64,000 bases of DNA from Saprospiraceae bacterium (GTDB lineage: Bacteria > Bacteroidota > Bacteroidia > Chitinophagales > Saprospiraceae), in assembly GCA_021738725.1 (NCBI GenBank), contig JAIPBE010000012.1, positions 18,994-82,993 on the forward strand, in the 5' to 3' direction. The notes under the pieces were generated by a model, which did no database searches, was not told the DNA's origin, and saw nothing but the letters and a program-made list of their open reading frames with translations. A program made the translations under genes and the position numbers. Of the stretch, positions 37,549-48,600 are shown one piece after another. The number at the start of each line of letters is the position of its first letter. The first letter of the stretch is position 1.

Positions 37549-39210
37549 ATGATGCGCATAATGACCTTTATCCTCCTGGGATCCATGATCTACGCCCTGG
37601 GCTCATGTTCTGCTGATGCAGAATCCTCGGATGAAATGGAGACACAGGACTCCACAGCCCTCGCCATGCAGGCACTTCTGGGAAAATACACGTCCGTGAA
37701 ACTGACCACGGATATGGCGGCTCTCTCCGCCTCCGAGCGGCAGATGATCCCCCTGCTGATCGAGGTGGCCAAGATCATGGATAGCCTCTTTTGGCAAGAG
37801 GCATATGGCGATCGCGATGAATTGCTCGCATCGATCGAAAACGAGGATATGGGACGATTTGCTGTCATCAACTACGGCCCCTGGGACCGCCTGGGTGGCA
37901 ATGCCCCGTTTGTACCTGGTGTGGGAGAAAAACCTGCCGGCGCCCGCTACTATCCGGAGGATATGACCAAAGAAGAGTTTGAAGCAGCTGAGTTGCCCGG
38001 AAAGGCTGACTTGTACACGTTCATACGCCGGAACGAAAACGGAGATCTGATGACCATCCACTATCATGAGATGTTCGCCGATCAGATCGGCCGCGCCGCT
38101 GCATTGCTGGATCAGGCGGCCGAACTGGCCGAGGATGCCGGTTTGAAGAAATACCTCACCATGCGCGCAGAGGCCCTTCGGACAGATAACTACCAGCCCA
38201 GCGATCTGGCCTGGATGGACATGAAAGACAATCACATCGATTTTGTGGTGGGTCCGATCGAGACTTATGAAGACCAACTGTTCGGCTACAAAGCCTCCCA
38301 TGAAGCCTATGTCCTGGTAAAGGATATGGAATGGAGCCAGCGGCTGGAAAAGTATGCAGCGTTTATGCCTGAATTGCAAAAAGGACTTCCTTGTGCGGAT
38401 AAATACAAAAAAGAAAAGCCCGGAGGCGATGCACAGTTGAACGCCTATGATGTCATCTATTATTCTGGTGACTGCAATGCGGGAAGTAAGACCATTGCCA
38501 TCAACCTCCCGAACGATGAAGAGGTGCAGCTGAAAAAAGGAACGCGCCGCTTGCAATTGAAAAATGCCATGCGGGCTAAATTCGACAAGATCCTGATCCC
38601 CATTGCGCAGGAGCTGATCGATCCTTCCCAACAAAAGCATGTCATTTTTGACGCCTTTTTTGCGAATACGATGTTCCATGAGGTCGCTCATGGGCTGGGC
38701 ATTAAAAATACCATTAACGGCAAGGGCAGTGTCCGTGAAGCCATCAAGGAGCACTCTTCTGCATTGGAAGAAGGCAAAGCAGATATTCTCGGATTATACA
38801 TGGTCAACCAACTCTTCAAAAAGGGGGAATTGACAGGTGCGACCATGGAAGATTACTACGTGACCTTCATGGCCAGCATTTTCCGCTCTGTACGTTTTGG
38901 TGCATCCAGTGCCCATGGCAAAGCGAATATGATCCGCTTCAATTTCTTTCAGGAATATGGCGCTTTTGTGCGCGATGATGCGACTGGCACCTATAAGATC
39001 AATTTCGAAAATCTGCAAAAGGCCACCGATGCACTTGGTGCCTTGATCCTCCAGATCCAGGGAGATGGCGCTTACCAGCAAGCGGCTGACCTGGTCGCCC
39101 AAAAAGGACAGATCACACCACAGCTTCAGGCCGACCTGGATCGCCTTTCAGAAAAGGGCATCCCTGTCGATGTCGTTTATGAACAAGGGGTCGAAGCACT
39201 CGGCCTCTAA
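37549..39210 (+). CDS. M49-like (dipeptidyl-peptidase III family) zinc peptidase, lipoprotein
   Basis: This metallopeptidase has 553 aa from the ATG at 37549 and an N-terminal lipoprotein signal ending LGSC. INYGPWDRLGGNAPFVPGVGEKPAGARYYPEDMTKEEFE is characteristic of Bacteroidota DPP III-like proteins. The metal site appears as FHEVAHGLG plus ALEEGKADILGLY, the EExxAD element supplying the third ligand and the substrate glutamate. Classical M49 enzymes have HExxGH (six residues), whereas this has the five-residue HEVAH spacing, so it is a divergent branch. It should act on peptides in the periplasm or at the surface. A terminator follows its stop. Confidence 0.85.
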   Translation: MMRIMTFILLGSMIYALGSCSADAESSDEMETQDSTALAMQALLGKYTSVKLTTDMAALSASERQMIPLLIEVAKIMDSLFWQEAYGDRDELLASIENEDMGRFAVINYGPWDRLGGNAPFVPGVGEKPAGARYYPEDMTKEEFEAAELPGKADLYTFIRRNENGDLMTIHYHEMFADQIGRAAALLDQAAELAEDAGLKKYLTMRAEALRTDNYQPSDLAWMDMKDNHIDFVVGPIETYEDQLFGYKASHEAYVLVKDMEWSQRLEKYAAFMPELQKGLPCADKYKKEKPGGDAQLNAYDVIYYSGDCNAGSKTIAINLPNDEEVQLKKGTRRLQLKNAMRAKFDKILIPIAQELIDPSQQKHVIFDAFFANTMFHEVAHGLGIKNTINGKGSVREAIKEHSSALEEGKADILGLYMVNQLFKKGELTGATMEDYYVTFMASIFRSVRFGASSAHGKANMIRFNFFQEYGAFVRDDATGTYKINFENLQKATDALGALILQIQGDGAYQQAADLVAQKGQITPQLQADLDRLSEKGIPVDVVYEQGVEALGL

Positions 39211-39234
39211 TCCAATCTGCACAAGCATTATATT

Positions 39235-39265
39235 CAAGAGGCCTTCTCCGGAGGGCCTCTTGTTT
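39235..39265 (+). terminator. Terminator of the M49-like gene
   Basis: A perfect 9-bp stem CAAGAGGCC/GGCCTCTTG with a ten-base loop is followed by TTTCTT, 25 bases after the stop codon and 45 bases before the next gene. Confidence 0.85.
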
Positions 39266-39309
39266 CTTACACAGAACCGCTCACGATCTTTGACCTATTC
39301 CGCTCGTTT

Positions 39310-41739
39310 ATGTTTCGATTTCTTTTTGTCTTGATCTACCTCCTTTGTGTATCCGCTGCCCTGCATGCGCAAGCATCTCTTCAAGGGGTGATCCATGACG
39401 ACATGGACGAACCGTTGGCCTATTCGACCATTGCACTACTGGACAGCACCCAACATCTGGTAAAAGGCTCGGTCAGTGATGAATTCGGTCATTTTTCATT
39501 TACAGGACTCTCCCCGGGGGTGTATGCATTATCCATCAGCTATATCGGCTATTCTCCATTTAGTCCTGACCCCGTCACACTGACAAAAAACCAGGCACTC
39601 GATCTGGGAACGGTCACCTTCCGATCCTCTGCCATTGATCTGAAAGAGGTGGAGGTCACCACCAAACGGGCTCTGATCGAAGTCTACGCCGACAAAATGG
39701 TGTTCAATGTAGATGGCAGCGCCAATGCTTCCGGAAACAACGGTCTCGAACTACTGGGCAAGGCCCCTGGTGTCGCCATTGATCCGGATGGAAATATCAT
39801 TGTACTGGGCAAAGGAGGTGTCCGGGTCTATATCAACGGGCGGCCATCCAATCTCTCCGGCACAGATCTGACGTCCATGCTACAGAGTATGCAGTCGGAT
39901 AATATTCTGTCTATAGAGATCATCACCAATCCGTCTGCAAAATATGAGGCAGAAGGAAATGCGGGCATCATCAATATAGTCCTCAAGAAAAATGTGAATC
40001 TCGGGCTCAACGGTTCCTATATCGGCAGTTATTCCAGGGGGGATCTGCGCCGATACAGCAACAGCCTGTCCATGAATTATCGCAATGGGCCGGTCAATGC
40101 CTATGGTACGATCAGCCAGACGGACAATCATTTTCAGGAAGATTTTATCGATACCAAGTTATTGAGCAATGGTCTTTTTCTGGATCAACGCACTTTAGGG
40201 GTCAACCGGAGAGCGTCCTATGCGATGGCCGGTGGTATAGACGTCCTTGTCCATCCCAAACATACCGTTGGATTGACGGCCAATCTCTTGCGTAACGTGC
40301 AGCGGAATACACAGGACGGTCCGACCCTGGTATTCCAAACGAATCCGGACACGTTGATCGAGACACTAGTCTCCAACAGCGAGGATAATATCCTTTCGTT
40401 CAATGGAAATTACAACCTGAATTACCAGGCCACATTCAGTGATAAAACGATCCTGAATACGGATCTCAGTCTGGGTCATTTTGACAGCGAAGGAGAAGTT
40501 GACCAACCCAATCGATATCTGGATCCGAATGGTCAATTGAACAGAGAGGTCAAGAATAAATTCAATACCCGGACCGGTATTCGTATCCTGGGTGCACAGA
40601 CCGATCTGGAAACCGAGCTGTTCCAGATCGACCTGTTGACGGGAGTTCGTGCCACGCAGATCGAAACCGAAAATGAATTCAAATTCTACCAATCACCCAA
40701 TGGGGCTTATGAATTGGATATCCTTCGCAGCAACGATTTTTCTTACAGTGAAAAGGTGCTTGCCGGATATCTGATCTTGAAGAAATCGCTGGGGCAGCAT
40801 GTGGATGTCAACGCCGGAATTCGGGTGGAACATACGTCTTCAGTCGGTCAGCTGGTAAGCCAGGTGCCCACTGAAAATGCCTATGTCAAACGGAGCTATA
40901 CCAATTACTTTCCCAACGTCAGTGTATCTTACAAACCGTCGCCCGGTCATGCGGTCAGTTTGAGTGTCGGTCGGCGGATCACCCGTCCTAGTTACCAGGA
41001 TCTAAACCCCTTTGAAAAAAAGGTGAGTGAGATCACCACATTTAAAGGGAACCCGTTTCTCCAACCCCAATACATCACCAATTATCAACTCACAGTAGAT
41101 CACCGACTTGGCAAAGAGCGCCTGGTGGCTACACTGCTTTTCAGTCAGAATACAGGTTATTTTGCCAAGATCCTGGAGATCCAGAATGAGCGGGAAACGT
41201 TTATTATTCCCCGGAATATGGAGGTGAACAATACCTATTCGGCGACCTTCAATTATCCGGTGCACTTCACTTCATGGTGGGAGGCTGTCAGTTTTGCCAG
41301 CTTGAATTATATTACGTATAAAGGTCAATTCGGTACCGCTGATATCGGGATCAACACCTTTGTTTATGATGCCAGGATCCAGAACAATATCCAATTGCCT
41401 GCCGGATTCTTTCTGGATGTGACCGCCAGTTATCAAAGTCCCTGGATCTGGAGAGGTACGATCGAGATCGAAGCGAACAGCGAACTGAATATGGGTATCC
41501 GGAAAGACTTTTTCAATAAGCAGTTGCAAGTTCGACTGACGGCAACAGACATCTTTAATTCCGCCAGTGACTATCCCTATTATGGCAATTATGGCGGACT
41601 GGAGATCGATGGCGAATACCGGTCGGACAATAGCCGATATGGCGCTTCTCTGACCTGGAAGTTTGGCAATCAGCAGCTCAAGTCATCGAAAAAAAGAAAA
41701 TCGGGATTAAACGAAGAATTAAAACGGATATCCGACTAA
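39310..41739 (+). CDS. TonB-dependent receptor, outer-membrane beta-barrel (OMP_b-brl_3)
   Basis: This is an outer-membrane receptor of 809 aa. The signal peptide is MFRFLFVLIYLLCVSAALHAQA, followed by a carboxypeptidase-regulatory-like domain (LQGVIHDDMDEPLAYSTIALLDS to YIGYSPF), then a plug (ALIEVYADKMVFNVDGSANASGNNGLELLGKAPGV, KGGVRVYINGRPSNLSG, IEIITNPSAKYEAEGNAGIINIVLKK). The rest is a barrel of the OMP_b-brl_3 type (RITRPSYQDLNPFEKKVSEITTFKGNPFLQPQ). No SusD-like partner is adjacent, which suggests it is not a glycan-uptake pair. The substrate is unknown; metal or peptide uptake, or a structural role, are possible. Confidence 0.92.
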   Translation: MFRFLFVLIYLLCVSAALHAQASLQGVIHDDMDEPLAYSTIALLDSTQHLVKGSVSDEFGHFSFTGLSPGVYALSISYIGYSPFSPDPVTLTKNQALDLGTVTFRSSAIDLKEVEVTTKRALIEVYADKMVFNVDGSANASGNNGLELLGKAPGVAIDPDGNIIVLGKGGVRVYINGRPSNLSGTDLTSMLQSMQSDNILSIEIITNPSAKYEAEGNAGIINIVLKKNVNLGLNGSYIGSYSRGDLRRYSNSLSMNYRNGPVNAYGTISQTDNHFQEDFIDTKLLSNGLFLDQRTLGVNRRASYAMAGGIDVLVHPKHTVGLTANLLRNVQRNTQDGPTLVFQTNPDTLIETLVSNSEDNILSFNGNYNLNYQATFSDKTILNTDLSLGHFDSEGEVDQPNRYLDPNGQLNREVKNKFNTRTGIRILGAQTDLETELFQIDLLTGVRATQIETENEFKFYQSPNGAYELDILRSNDFSYSEKVLAGYLILKKSLGQHVDVNAGIRVEHTSSVGQLVSQVPTENAYVKRSYTNYFPNVSVSYKPSPGHAVSLSVGRRITRPSYQDLNPFEKKVSEITTFKGNPFLQPQYITNYQLTVDHRLGKERLVATLLFSQNTGYFAKILEIQNERETFIIPRNMEVNNTYSATFNYPVHFTSWWEAVSFASLNYITYKGQFGTADIGINTFVYDARIQNNIQLPAGFFLDVTASYQSPWIWRGTIEIEANSELNMGIRKDFFNKQLQVRLTATDIFNSASDYPYYGNYGGLEIDGEYRSDNSRYGASLTWKFGNQQLKSSKKRKSGLNEELKRISD

Positions 41740-41759
41740 TCCCGGTGGGCAGGAATTAT

Positions 41760-42290
41760 TCAATGGGTCAGGATCAACTCCCAATAGCCCACATCCACCC
41801 ATTGCCCAAACTTATATCCGACCTCTTTGAAATGGGCTACTTTCTGATAGCCCAGTCGTTCGTGCAACCGGATACTGGCCGGGTTGGGCAGGGCAATACC
41901 TCCGATCGCCACATGCCGGCCCTGGTGTTTCAAGACCTGGAGGAGCTGCTGATACAATTGATATCCCGTCCCCCGATTCAGGTGTGCCGGATCTAGATAG
42001 ATCGTTGTTTCCACCGTATGCTGATAGGCAGCACGCGCTTTCCAGGCGCTGGCATATGCGTAACCGATGATCTCTTCGTTTCGCTCGGCAACAAGCCATG
42101 GATGCCCCTGTTGAACCTGCATGATCCGACTTTTCATTTCTTCGGCTGACACCGGATCCAATTCAAATGTGGCGACAGAATGCGCTATATATGCATTGTA
42201 AATGTTTGCCACAGGACCCGCATCTTCTGGTGAGGCATTGCGTATCCATACACTGTCAGGAGGAATTCCGGGATCCGTTTGGAAGGCCAT
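41760..42290 (-). CDS. GNAT N-acetyltransferase, phosphinothricin-acetyltransferase-like
   Basis: This is an acetyl-CoA-dependent N-acetyltransferase of 176 aa, from the ATG at 42290 (MAFQTDPG); the track start at 42359 runs into the next gene's 3' end. IRNASPEDAGPVANIYNAYIAHSVATFELDPVSAEEM, GYAYASAWKARAAYQHTVETTIYLDP, GTGYQLYQQLLQVLKHQG and NPASIRLHERLGYQKVAHFKEVGYKFGQWVDVGYWE are the typical PAT/MddA segments. Such enzymes acetylate phosphinothricin or methionine derivatives; the real substrate here is unknown. The gene is 20 bases downstream of the AHSA1 gene on the same strand. Confidence 0.9.
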   Translation of the reverse strand: MAFQTDPGIPPDSVWIRNASPEDAGPVANIYNAYIAHSVATFELDPVSAEEMKSRIMQVQQGHPWLVAERNEEIIGYAYASAWKARAAYQHTVETTIYLDPAHLNRGTGYQLYQQLLQVLKHQGRHVAIGGIALPNPASIRLHERLGYQKVAHFKEVGYKFGQWVDVGYWELILTH

Positions 42291-42310
42291 GAAGCACCTT
42301 TTTGGATGTC

Positions 42311-42700
42311 TTAGGAACTGAAATAGGCACGCATCGGAGCAAAGTAATGTTCTTCCCATCCCTGCTCATAATCGGGTTGACCATCGGGAATATCACTGTG
42401 GAGGAGGGTCAAATCACATCCTTCACCGGATGCTTTGAATTGGATCTCAATGCGGGATGGTCCATCCTCTGGCTGAAAATCCTGGGTCCTCCAGGATTGA
42501 ACGATCAGTTCATGTTGTTCGAGTCGAAGATTCCGACCCGTGATATACCCATCCCAGGCGGAAAAATCGTCACCCATGTTCTGGCCACAGGTCGCTTCGC
42601 CGCCAGTCATCGCTGCATGCTCATGACTGTCCAACCACGCATTATACAGGCTCTTCGGTGAGACGGGAAACGATACGGTTACTGAAAAGGAATGAGGCAT
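42311..42700 (-). CDS. SRPBCC (AHSA1-like) protein
   Basis: A 129-aa START-like fold protein of the AHSA1/Aha1 C-terminal family. FSVTVSFPVSPKSLYNAWLDSHEHAAMTGGEA, FSAWDGYITGRNLRLEQHELIVQSWRT, LTLLHSDIPDGQ and the closing EHYFAPMRAYF follow the family pattern. These small proteins bind hydrophobic ligands or act as co-chaperones; the specific role is unknown. It likely forms a two-gene unit with the GNAT gene that follows. Confidence 0.88.
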   Translation of the reverse strand: MPHSFSVTVSFPVSPKSLYNAWLDSHEHAAMTGGEATCGQNMGDDFSAWDGYITGRNLRLEQHELIVQSWRTQDFQPEDGPSRIEIQFKASGEGCDLTLLHSDIPDGQPDYEQGWEEHYFAPMRAYFSS

Positions 42701-42822
42701 AATTGGGCAATTTGAAGTTCACAATACAGCCATTGACCAGAGATCAGTGTTTCGATGAATAACCTGACATCCAGTTTGTTTCAAGAATGAAAGCTTTTAT
42801 CCAATGCCGGAATCACAGTCGC

Positions 42823-45075
42823 CTATTCCTCCGGGTTCAGGATCAACTCGTTGAGCACCTTCACCATTCGATTGGAGAAGAGGGCGAGGTTTCTGAATTC
42901 GGCCAGATAATTCAAATAAAGGACGCTGTTACGCGTACCGATCTCATGGTTCTTGATGCGTTTGATCTGATTTTTTCGGAAACTCCGGATCAGCTTGACA
43001 TATTGATCAAACTCAATTTGTAATTCAGTAAGGTTCAGTGACTCAGGATGTAAAAAGGCCTGAATGGTTCCTTCCATTTGTCCTTTCAATTGCTCCTGAA
43101 TAGCGGCCAGTTCTTCGACCTGAACGGAAGTCAATGGCTTATGGTTATTGTCCACATGGTCGAGGTTGGGCTTGATGATATGACTCACATTGGTGGTCAT
43201 TTCATTGAGGTAGTCGGCCACCAGGATGTACAAATGGGCTGCTTCGATATGGTCGTCTTCGACTTTGTCGATCGCTTTATTAGCCCGGCGCTTTATTTTT
43301 TGTGAGCGCTTGTGGATTTCCTGAAATTCTGCATATGCCGCTTTCAGTTTGGGGATATCTTCCAAGGCTAATCCTTCCAGGGAGTTATCCAGTGCAACAC
43401 CAATCGCATTCAGGATTTTGGAAATATTGGTTCCGGCCAATTGGATGATCTGCTCCTTGGTCATCCCCTCTTCTTCGAGTCCTTTTTCAAAAGCCATTTG
43501 CTCTTCCAGACGCTCCCCATGATACCGGTGAGAGCGATATACCACGATGATGGCAATAATCAGGACAACCAGAATGGCAATGATTCCACCGAAGTAAAAG
43601 ATATTAGCAAGGATAAATGCGATCACAAATGCCGATAAGGCCGTAAAGAACCATCCACCAATCACTGAAAGGACGCCAGAAACCCGATAAACGGCACTTT
43701 CCCGACCCCATGCTCCATCCGCCAGTGAAGCCCCCATAAAGACCATAAACGTCACGTATGTGGTCGAAAGGGGCAATTTGAGATTGGTCCCGATGGTGAT
43801 CAGGATACTGGCGACAACCAGGGTTACGGAGGCTCGGATCAGATCAAAAGATGGCGCATCATCCCCTAAATGGGCCTGCTTTTCAGAAAAGGGTCGCTCA
43901 TCAAATTGCTTTTGCATCGTCTTCATAAACCCGGCTGGCAGGGCCCGCGAGATAGAGGCACTCATCTTTGAGAAGTTTCTGACCAGCCGACGGGAAACCG
44001 TATAGGAGGTAAATCGCTCCGTCCCCTCATATTGGCGGCCCAGATCCAGTGAAGTCTGCACTACAGATCTGGCCTTTTTGGAAAACCAAAGGGTGAAGGT
44101 CATGATCACCCCGGCAAATAACAAGAGTATAGTTGGTGTTGGCACTTTGCCCGCAAGGCCATCCATCAACAGGCTATCTGGAGAAACGCCTCCTGAAGCC
44201 ACCCAGATCCCATAGGCATTATACCCGGCCAGAGGAACACCGATAAAATTGACCAGGTCATTCCCAGCAAAGGCCATTGACAAAGCAAATGTGCCGATGA
44301 GCACGATCAGTTTCAGGATATCGACTTTGGTAAACATGGTGAGCAACTGGAGGATAGCGGTCCAGGCCACAAAGCTGATCGACAAGATGGCCCAGGTATT
44401 GGCCACGATCCAATCGATCGTTTCGTCACTCATCCAGGAAGCACCCTTCGCACCTTTGATGAGCAGGAAATAGGTGATGGAGGCAATGGCCAGACCACCC
44501 CACATCGAACCAAAATACTTGAGCCGATGACTATAATCAAAGGAGAAGAGCAGTCGGGTGAGATACTGGATCAATATACCTGCGGTGAAGGCGATCACCA
44601 CGGATAACAGGATACCGGAAATGATGGCCAGGGCCTTCCCCGAATTGATATATTCGCCCAGGTCCAACCCGTTTGGCGAAGTATAGATCTTAATGATCGA
44701 AATGGCCACTGCTGCCCCCAACAGTTCAAAGACAATAGACACCGTTGTCGAAGTTGGCATCCCATAGGTATTGAAGGCATCCAGCAGAATCACGTCGGTG
44801 ACCATCACGGCCAGGAACAGCAGGATCAGTTCTGAAAAGTAGAAGTGCTCCGGATGGAAAATGCCCTTTCTGGCGACTTCCATCATCCCGCTCGAAAAGG
44901 TGCAACCCACGATGATCCCCAGTGCTGCCACTGCCAGGATAGTTTTGAAATGGGTGGCCTTTGAACCGACGGCGGAGTTGAGAAAATTGACAGCATCATT
45001 GCTCACACCCACGATGAGGTCAGATATGGCCAATATAAAAAGGACGCCAAGAATGACCAGGTAAAATATTTCCAT
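42823..45075 (-). CDS. Inorganic phosphate transporter (PiT family) with fused PhoU-like tail
   Basis: This membrane transporter of 750 aa takes up phosphate or metal-phosphate, driven by cation symport. It has the duplicated PiT signatures: DLIVGVSNDAVNFLNSAVGSKAT near the start and GNDLVNFIGVPLAGYNAY later, embedded in about 10-12 hydrophobic segments. After the last membrane segment (IIAILVVLIIAIIVVY) come about 230 residues of charged helices (FEKGLEEEGMTKEQII, RSQKIKRRANKAIDKVEDDHIEAAHLYILVADYLNEM) resembling a PhoU-like domain, normally a separate protein controlling PiT activity. The fusion is common in Bacteroidota. There is no pst or phoU gene in the window. Confidence 0.93.
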   Translation of the reverse strand: MEIFYLVILGVLFILAISDLIVGVSNDAVNFLNSAVGSKATHFKTILAVAALGIIVGCTFSSGMMEVARKGIFHPEHFYFSELILLFLAVMVTDVILLDAFNTYGMPTSTTVSIVFELLGAAVAISIIKIYTSPNGLDLGEYINSGKALAIISGILLSVVIAFTAGILIQYLTRLLFSFDYSHRLKYFGSMWGGLAIASITYFLLIKGAKGASWMSDETIDWIVANTWAILSISFVAWTAILQLLTMFTKVDILKLIVLIGTFALSMAFAGNDLVNFIGVPLAGYNAYGIWVASGGVSPDSLLMDGLAGKVPTPTILLLFAGVIMTFTLWFSKKARSVVQTSLDLGRQYEGTERFTSYTVSRRLVRNFSKMSASISRALPAGFMKTMQKQFDERPFSEKQAHLGDDAPSFDLIRASVTLVVASILITIGTNLKLPLSTTYVTFMVFMGASLADGAWGRESAVYRVSGVLSVIGGWFFTALSAFVIAFILANIFYFGGIIAILVVLIIAIIVVYRSHRYHGERLEEQMAFEKGLEEEGMTKEQIIQLAGTNISKILNAIGVALDNSLEGLALEDIPKLKAAYAEFQEIHKRSQKIKRRANKAIDKVEDDHIEAAHLYILVADYLNEMTTNVSHIIKPNLDHVDNNHKPLTSVQVEELAAIQEQLKGQMEGTIQAFLHPESLNLTELQIEFDQYVKLIRSFRKNQIKRIKNHEIGTRNSVLYLNYLAEFRNLALFSNRMVKVLNELILNPEE

Positions 45076-45558
45076 AAACCTACATCAATGAATTCTGAAT
45101 CTATTGCTGCTTATCATGCCCATACAAAGAAACGTTTTCTCTTCTTTTCGAGTAGAATTCCTTCAAATGAGCGGCTCTTCCGGTGCCTCAATCAAAGACG
45201 CCGATTTGTGGATGGCAATATAGGGCAAGAATCACACTCCAGACCTTCATTATCATGATGTTTCATTGGTTCTTTGCTCCCAGATCCGGTGATCATTCAA
45301 GCCCTGAACCACCTGATCAGCTTCAAGCCTTCCATGTGTTCATGCTTCCATGGATCATTACTTATCAATTTAAATATTTAAACCATTGAATACCAAATAC
45401 ATGCATATTCAATATTCTAATTTGATTAATTTTCCGTTCACCAATCCCAATCGGGAAGAAGCAGAAGGTACCAGGACATGCAAGTGTGCATGCCTGTGTA
45501 GGATCATGGCCGGAATGAAAACTATTGCAGCTATCTGGATCTTTGGTTACAACCAATA
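45076..45558. other. Gene-free stretch, nothing recognised
   Basis: About 480 bases between the PiT start and the terminator of the VPS10 gene. It is AT-rich with only short frames lacking family resemblance. It should hold the PiT promoter. Confidence 0.4.
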
Positions 45559-45596
45559 AAGAAGGGAATGAGAAAAATCTTCCTCATTCCCTTCTT
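45559..45596 (-). terminator. Strong terminator of the VPS10/BNR gene
   Basis: A 12-bp perfect stem GAAGGGAATGAG/CTCATTCCCTTC (14 bp with flanking A-T pairs) and a ten-base loop, then TTTATT on the minus strand. It lies 24 bases past the gene's stop. Confidence 0.85.
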
Positions 45597-45619
45597 CATT
45601 CCAGCATCATGAAGCCGGT

Positions 45620-48600
45620 CTATTCCTTTTGCCATTCCGGAAAACGTCCCGGTGTATAGGGTGCTCCTGCCTGTTCGAGCATTTGTTCCAATGATTTGAT
45701 CCAGGTGTCCACCTCCCGGATGTCGGCCAGCACGGCTTCAAAATCATTGTTGGCATCTGCATAGGCCCGCTCAAAGGTGCCGGTCGTCGCTGAGGTGGTA
45801 GACCATAAGGAATAGATGATCAGATCCACTTTCCCCTTGAGGGAGGTCCGGGACTGGCCTTCATATCGCACCAGCAGACCATCGCCATTGAGATCTTCGT
45901 TGATGTCTTCCAGACGTAATTTGATGGCCTGCAGATCGGTCATCCACTCCGGCCGCAAAACGGGAACACTCATCATGGCTTGTTCCAGATAGGGAAGGTC
46001 TGATTCAAGGTGACTGCGATGCGCATCTGCCGCTGAGATGGCTCTGGAAAGCTTGGCCACCTCCTTATTGAATCGATCCAGCTCTACTTGTTCCGATGCG
46101 GAATGCCCGCTCTGATGCAAGGGGCGACACGTCACCGATTGCGGAACACCTAACGGGGTCAGTTCACCATTTTCAAATTTAAACATGGTGACCAGATAAT
46201 TTCCGGGCGCAACCATATAGCCCAATTCCGGAGAATTCCAGGGAATGGAATTGTCGTATGGGGTCAGTGAAACCGGACCCACCGGTCTGGTGCGGAAATC
46301 CCAGACGACCCGCTGTACACCTGCAGTCAAAGGCTGTTTGATCTTTCGGATCACCTGGCCTTCCAAATCCGAAATGGTAAACAACAGGAATGGATCCTCT
46401 TCCCTTGCTTCCTTTTTCAATGTCTCATAACTCGGATGCTTCACATCACTGCCGGCTTCCTGCAGTTTTTTCTCGGCATCATTGCGTTGATCCTTCATTG
46501 ATTTTGGAGCCTCTTTGATATAATAAGTGATGACTGCACCCACCTTCGGATTGGGTGTGGTGAAGTAACTGGCCCCTTGAAAACCAACACCCGGGAAACC
46601 CAGTGGATCTGCCTCGATAAACATCAAACCGTCTTCAATCGGAAAGAGGACTGCGTCATTCGATAAATTTTCTGTCGTCAATTGACGAAATGGCGAATAA
46701 TTATCCAGGATAAACACCCCGCGACCGAAGGAAGAGACCACCAGATCGTTCTCGTCCCGCTGGATATCCAGGTCCATCACACACATGGAGGCTGGAAGTC
46801 CGGCCGTCATTTTCACCCAGTGAATCGCTGGCGTATTGGAGACAAAGACTCCATACATCGTCCCGACAAACAAGAGATTCGGATCGACATGATCCTCTCC
46901 GATCGTGTAGGTCACCCCTTTTACGGGCAGGTTGGCATTGATCTGCTTCCAGGTCTCCCCACCATTGGTGGTCTTGTAGAGATAGGGTTTGAAGTTGCCG
47001 GCGAAAAAATCGTGACAGGCGGCATAAGCGACAGCGGTGTCATGAGCAGAGGCAATGATCTGATGGATGCGCGCAAATTCAGGCAATCCGTCCAGACGCG
47101 CCCGCTTCCAATTCTTCCCACCATCATGCGTATAATGGAGCAATCCATCTCCGGATCCGGCATACAGAATATTTTCATTCAGCGGTGATTCGGCAATGGT
47201 CACCACATGGGCAAAAGACGACTTCGCTATCATTTCGTCGATGCTCCAGCTACGACCCATCAAATGATGAAGTTCCTTGGGAACACCGCGCGTGAGATCC
47301 GGACTGATCTCTCTCCAGCTTTCGCCGCGATCATCCGAGCGCAACACTTTGTTGCCGCCGTGATACAGTCGCTTGTGATCATGCCGGGAGATCAGCAAGG
47401 CAGCATCCCAGTCGAACCGATAGGCTTCTTCCCCCTTGCTTTCAAAGCTTCTCAGATAGAGTCGCTCACCGGTCCGCTTGTCATACCGTGTGAGATTACC
47501 GAACTGCGATTGAGAATACACGATGTTCGGGTCCATCCAGTCGACCTGGGTTTCGAAGCCATCACCACCCAGCGTAAAATACCAGTCGGCGTTGCTGATC
47601 CCGCCTGAATTGATCGTCCGGGAAGGACCGCCCAGACTGTTGTTGTCCTGGGTGCCGATGTAGACATTATAGAATGGTTTGGCATTATCTGCGGTCACTT
47701 TGTAGCATTCGGCTATGGGCAGATTGGCTTTGAAGTCCCAGGCCTTCCCCCGGTCGAACGTCTCATAGACGCCGCCATCGCATCCGGACAACATGTGCCG
47801 GGCATCCGCAGGGTCTATCCAGAGGGCATGATTGTCCACATGCTTTTTATCCTCGCCAAAACGCTTCCAGGTGACGCCACCATCGATACTGACCTGGTTG
47901 AATATATCCATTCCATATACGCGGTTGATATCTACCGGATCACAGACCAGTTTCTGGCAGTAAAACGCATAGGAGGTGGTATAGTCGCTGACCTTGGTCC
48001 AGCTGGCTCCGGCATTCGTGCTTTTATAGGTACCCTTGTTTTCTTTGGCATCGACGACAGCAAACAGGACATCCGGGTTTACCGGAGAGATATCCATACC
48101 GATCCGGCCGACCATCGTTTGCGGCAACCCGCCTTTGAGGCGGTTCCAGGTCTCCCCGCCATCGGTGGATTTGTAGATCCCGCTCTCGTCGCCTCCAGTG
48201 ACTATGGTGGTCAGGTACCGCTGTCTTTGATGCGCAACCGTATAGAGGACATCCGGATTGCGCGGGTCCATGTGCAATTCCCAACAGCCGGTATAGTCAC
48301 TGGGGTGCAGGACATTCTTCCAGGTTTCGCCACCGTCAGTGGTCTTGAATACACCACGTTCACCTCCAGACTGGCGATGGGGGCCATAGGATGCTACCCA
48401 GACTGTCTTCGAGTCAGTGGGATGGACGACAATCTCCCCGATCTGTTGAGATTCTTTCAAGCCCTTGTTGACCCAGGTCTTGCCACCATCTTCGCTTTTG
48501 AAGACGCCTTCACCGGGAATGACGTACGAGTGGGCATTGTTCTCTCCGGTTCCGACCCAGACCACATGCGGATTCGATGGGTCGAGGGTAACGGCACCCA

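Noticed and set aside
37603-38754. 383-aa reverse ORF
   Set aside because: Shadow of the M49-like peptidase, which has clear zinc motifs on the plus strand.
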